The translations under genes and the position numbers were made by a program. DNA of 8,839 bases, from assembly GCA_902783235.1 (NCBI GenBank), contig CACZQG010000374.1:1-8839 (forward strand), in the 5' to 3' direction. Numbering within the stretch: the stretch's first letter is position 1; the number at the start of each line of letters is the position of its first letter. The notes under the pieces were generated by a model. It did no database searches. It had not been told where the DNA came from and saw nothing but the letters and a program-made list of their open reading frames with translations. This document shows positions 7,484-8,839 of this stretch, piece after piece. Source of the DNA: an uncultured Ruminococcus sp. (lineage in GTDB: Bacteria > Bacillota > Clostridia > Oscillospirales > Ruminococcaceae).

Positions 7484-8646
7484 TTGGCTGTCACACTTTC
7501 TTCCCTTTCGGGTATTTCAAGATATTCACGATAAATATCAGTTATGCTTTTTATGGAATTTCTTATATCAAAGGGCGGAACAGACAATAGTGCATTTTTA
7601 CCCAGCCTGTCCCGAAGCTCATCATCACTGTAAAGTTTTTCTATAGCCCCTGCAAATCCATCAATATCAGTAGGCTCCAGTAATATGCTGTTTTCCATGT
7701 TCACAGCATATTCTCTCACTCCACGTATATCCGAACCGATCACTGGAACACCTGCTGACATTGCCTCTATCGCAGCTACTCCCAGTCCCTCACGAAGTGA
7801 TGGAAAGAGAAAAGCATCTGCTATATGTACCAGATGATAAATGTCATATCGGTAGCCTGCAAAGATCACCCTGTCCGAAATGCCCAGTTCTTTGGTAAGC
7901 TCCACACATTCATCCATCATCTGACCGGTACCGCATATAAGATAGTATATATCCTTGCGTTCTATCCTTGCAAACGCCTTCAGAGACACTGTAAGATTCT
8001 TATTCTGATTTATCTCGGATACAGACAAAAGCACAAAAGCATTTTCGGGTATATCAAAGCGTTTTTTCAATACCCTTTTATCCGTACCGGCAGCAGCTAT
8101 GGTTTTGGTATCCACTCCCATACCGTGTATGTAATAGGCTCTGCATTTATTCCCTTCGCAGAATTTTTTTGCCATTTCATGATCTTCACGATTAATGGTA
8201 ATGATCCCATCAGTATATCTTATAAGTGCTTTTTCAGCTATGTAATAGATCCTGCTGGAGGAAGGCGCACCCTTGAAAAAATGGAATCCGTGAGTGGTAT
8301 ACAGCACCACGGTGCCGTTGTTCTTACGTGTCTTTCTTGCAGCGATCCTGGTCATTGCCGCCGCAACCGGTGTATGACAATGTATAAGGTCATATTTATT
8401 ATTGCGTATTATCTCTTTAAGCTGCTTGTATGCTGTCAGGTTTTGCCCTGAAAAGGGTGATCTGCTGAAATGTACGTTAAAATATCTGTCACAATACGGT
8501 ACATCGAAAATATCCTTGTACTCAAAGTCGTTTCTTGCGCATACATGAACTTCATATCCATGGTCATGAAACCATTTCAGATACGGAATATGAAACTGAC
8601 ATATATGCTTTTTCGCAACTGTTGCTACAAACAGAATTCTTTTCAT
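7480..8646 (-). CDS. Family-4 glycosyltransferase (GT-B)
   Basis: Retaining glycosyltransferase expected to transfer a sugar from a nucleotide donor to a lipid-linked intermediate at the inner face of the membrane. The 388-residue length is normal. The N-terminal Rossmann half shows ILFVATV (4-10), DLIHCHTPVAAAMTR (86-100) and TTHGFHFFKGAP (117-128), a signature shared with EpsD/CapM-like capsule and exopolysaccharide enzymes. The C-terminal half has LLSVSEINQNKN (206-217), LICGTGQM (236-243) and the EX7E donor-site motif in SLREGLGVAAIEAMSAG (283-299), with Glu286 and Glu294. The ATG at 8646 has a GGTGG about 9 bases upstream as an acceptable ribosome-binding site. The stop overlaps the TTG start of the next gene by four bases. 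It is the first gene of the visible run; upstream is noncoding repeat DNA. Donor sugar and linkage cannot be read from the motifs. Confidence 0.94.
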   Translation of the reverse strand: MKRILFVATVAKKHICQFHIPYLKWFHDHGYEVHVCARNDFEYKDIFDVPYCDRYFNVHFSRSPFSGQNLTAYKQLKEIIRNNKYDLIHCHTPVAAAMTRIAARKTRKNNGTVVLYTTHGFHFFKGAPSSSRIYYIAEKALIRYTDGIITINREDHEMAKKFCEGNKCRAYYIHGMGVDTKTIAAAGTDKRVLKKRFDIPENAFVLLSVSEINQNKNLTVSLKAFARIERKDIYYLICGTGQMMDECVELTKELGISDRVIFAGYRYDIYHLVHIADAFLFPSLREGLGVAAIEAMSAGVPVIGSDIRGVREYAVNMENSILLEPTDIDGFAGAIEKLYSDDELRDRLGKNALLSVPPFDIRNSIKSITDIYREYLEIPEREESVTAN

Positions 8647-8673
8647 TATCCGAACCCACCCTAAAACATATAC

Positions 8674-8839
8674 TTAAGGCAACACCGCACAAAGACCGCT
8701 TGGAAGCTTTGCACGTCATCCGCCAGTGTTTCACCAAATCTTTGATTTGGAACGAAACACAAGTGCCCTTGGGGTATGCTTGCAGATTTTCCTTTATCTT
8801 GCACAAAATCTCTTTGACATATGCCAGTGTTTCACCAAA
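8674..8839. repeat. Composite intergenic repeat, possible MITE-like element (right end beyond window)
   Basis: Noncoding stretch upstream of the operon's first visible gene. A 17-base sequence beginning GCCAGTGTTTC is perfectly repeated at 8722-8738 and 8823-8839, 101 bases apart, with the second copy ending at the window edge. Flanking similarity extends the unit leftward: GCACAAA (8687-8693 and 8801-8807) and CTTTG (8707-8711 and 8812-8816) precede both copies, the right unit being shorter. The left limit is set at TTAAGGCAACACCGCAC (8674-8690) because similar-looking ends recur in Ruminococcus-type genomes as I remember them; this is not proven here. No transposase is encoded in the visible part. 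An insertion-sequence end or a REP-like element are alternatives. Confidence 0.5.
8726..8760. repeat. Imperfect inverted repeat (hairpin) inside the intergenic repeat
   Basis: The left arm GTGTTTC-a-CCAAAT (8726-8739) can pair with the right arm ATTTGG-aac-GAAACAC (8745-8760) around a CTTTG loop (8740-8744). This gives a 6-base-pair inner stem and a 7-base-pair outer stem separated by an uneven internal bulge. There is no T-run on either strand directly after it, so it does not look like a rho-independent terminator. The left arm is part of the 17-base direct repeat. Confidence 0.55.

Noticed and set aside
7825..8451. 208-codon plus-strand open frame opposite the GT4 gene
   Set aside because: Antisense shadow of a gene with clear GT4 motifs; no independent support.
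8665..8692. Possible promoter for the operon on the minus strand (TTGTGC, 16-base spacer, TATGTT)
   Set aside because: Both hexamers match consensus weakly, and the implied transcript start near 8658 would fall inside the likely ribosome-binding site of the GT4 gene. The real promoter may lie to the right of the window.
8726..8760. Hairpin considered as a rho-independent terminator
   Set aside because: The stem is broken by an uneven bulge, is not GC-rich, and has no T-run after it on either strand.
8564..8806. 80-codon minus-strand open frame covering the intergenic repeat and the start of the GT4 gene
   Set aside because: It is built mostly from the repeat and hairpin sequence, then overlaps the well-supported GT4 gene in another frame. 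Composition is unlike a folded protein, and such frames are common by-products of dispersed repeats.
8722..8839. Direct repeats considered as a CRISPR array
   Set aside because: There are only two copies of a 17-base repeat, the interval is about 84 bases, and the surrounding sequence is itself related between copies. No cas genes are present.

Overview
The window is a slice of a surface-polysaccharide gene cluster, with every gene on the minus strand, so transcription runs from right to left. Moderate GC, abundant AAA/AAG/ATA codons, Gram-positive-style Shine-Dalgarno sequences and a multi-copy-looking intergenic repeat suggest a Clostridia-type Firmicute, perhaps a Ruminococcus. That placement is an inference from style and remembered resemblance, not from a marker gene.

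In transcription order the layout is: a noncoding, repeat-bearing stretch (8647-8839); a family-4 glycosyltransferase (8646-7480); a 429-residue protein of an uncharacterised family starting at TTG (7483-6194); a 929-residue fusion of a GT2 glycosyltransferase, a HAD-like domain and a second copy of the same uncharacterised domain (6178-3389); an ABC-2 export permease of Wzm/TagG type (3380-2595); its ATPase of Wzt/TagH type (2594-1785); UDP-galactopyranose mutase, glf (1775-663); and the first 217 codons of a GlfT2-like galactofuranosyltransferase (652 to the left edge). Gaps between genes are 15 bases or less, two junctions touch or overlap, and no terminator lies between genes, so this reads as one operon.

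The genes form a coherent pathway. Glf converts UDP-galactopyranose to UDP-galactofuranose. The GlfT2-like enzyme probably polymerises or adds galactofuranose. The GT4 and GT2 enzymes add other sugars to a lipid-linked chain on the cytoplasmic face. The Wzm/Wzt transporter exports the finished chain. The ATPase lacks a C-terminal carbohydrate-binding domain, as in the Klebsiella D-galactan I (galactofuranose-containing) system. The product is therefore most likely a galactofuranose-containing cell-wall or capsule-like polysaccharide. No initiating sugar-phosphate transferase, attachment enzyme or regulator is visible in the window.

The least explained part is the pair of related domains in the 429- and 929-residue proteins. 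They share RDGY, SR, D-x-GW-x-GS and E-x-LF-[ST]-AP motifs. In the fusion, the neighbouring HAD-like domain has Phe where phosphatases normally carry the second catalytic Asp.
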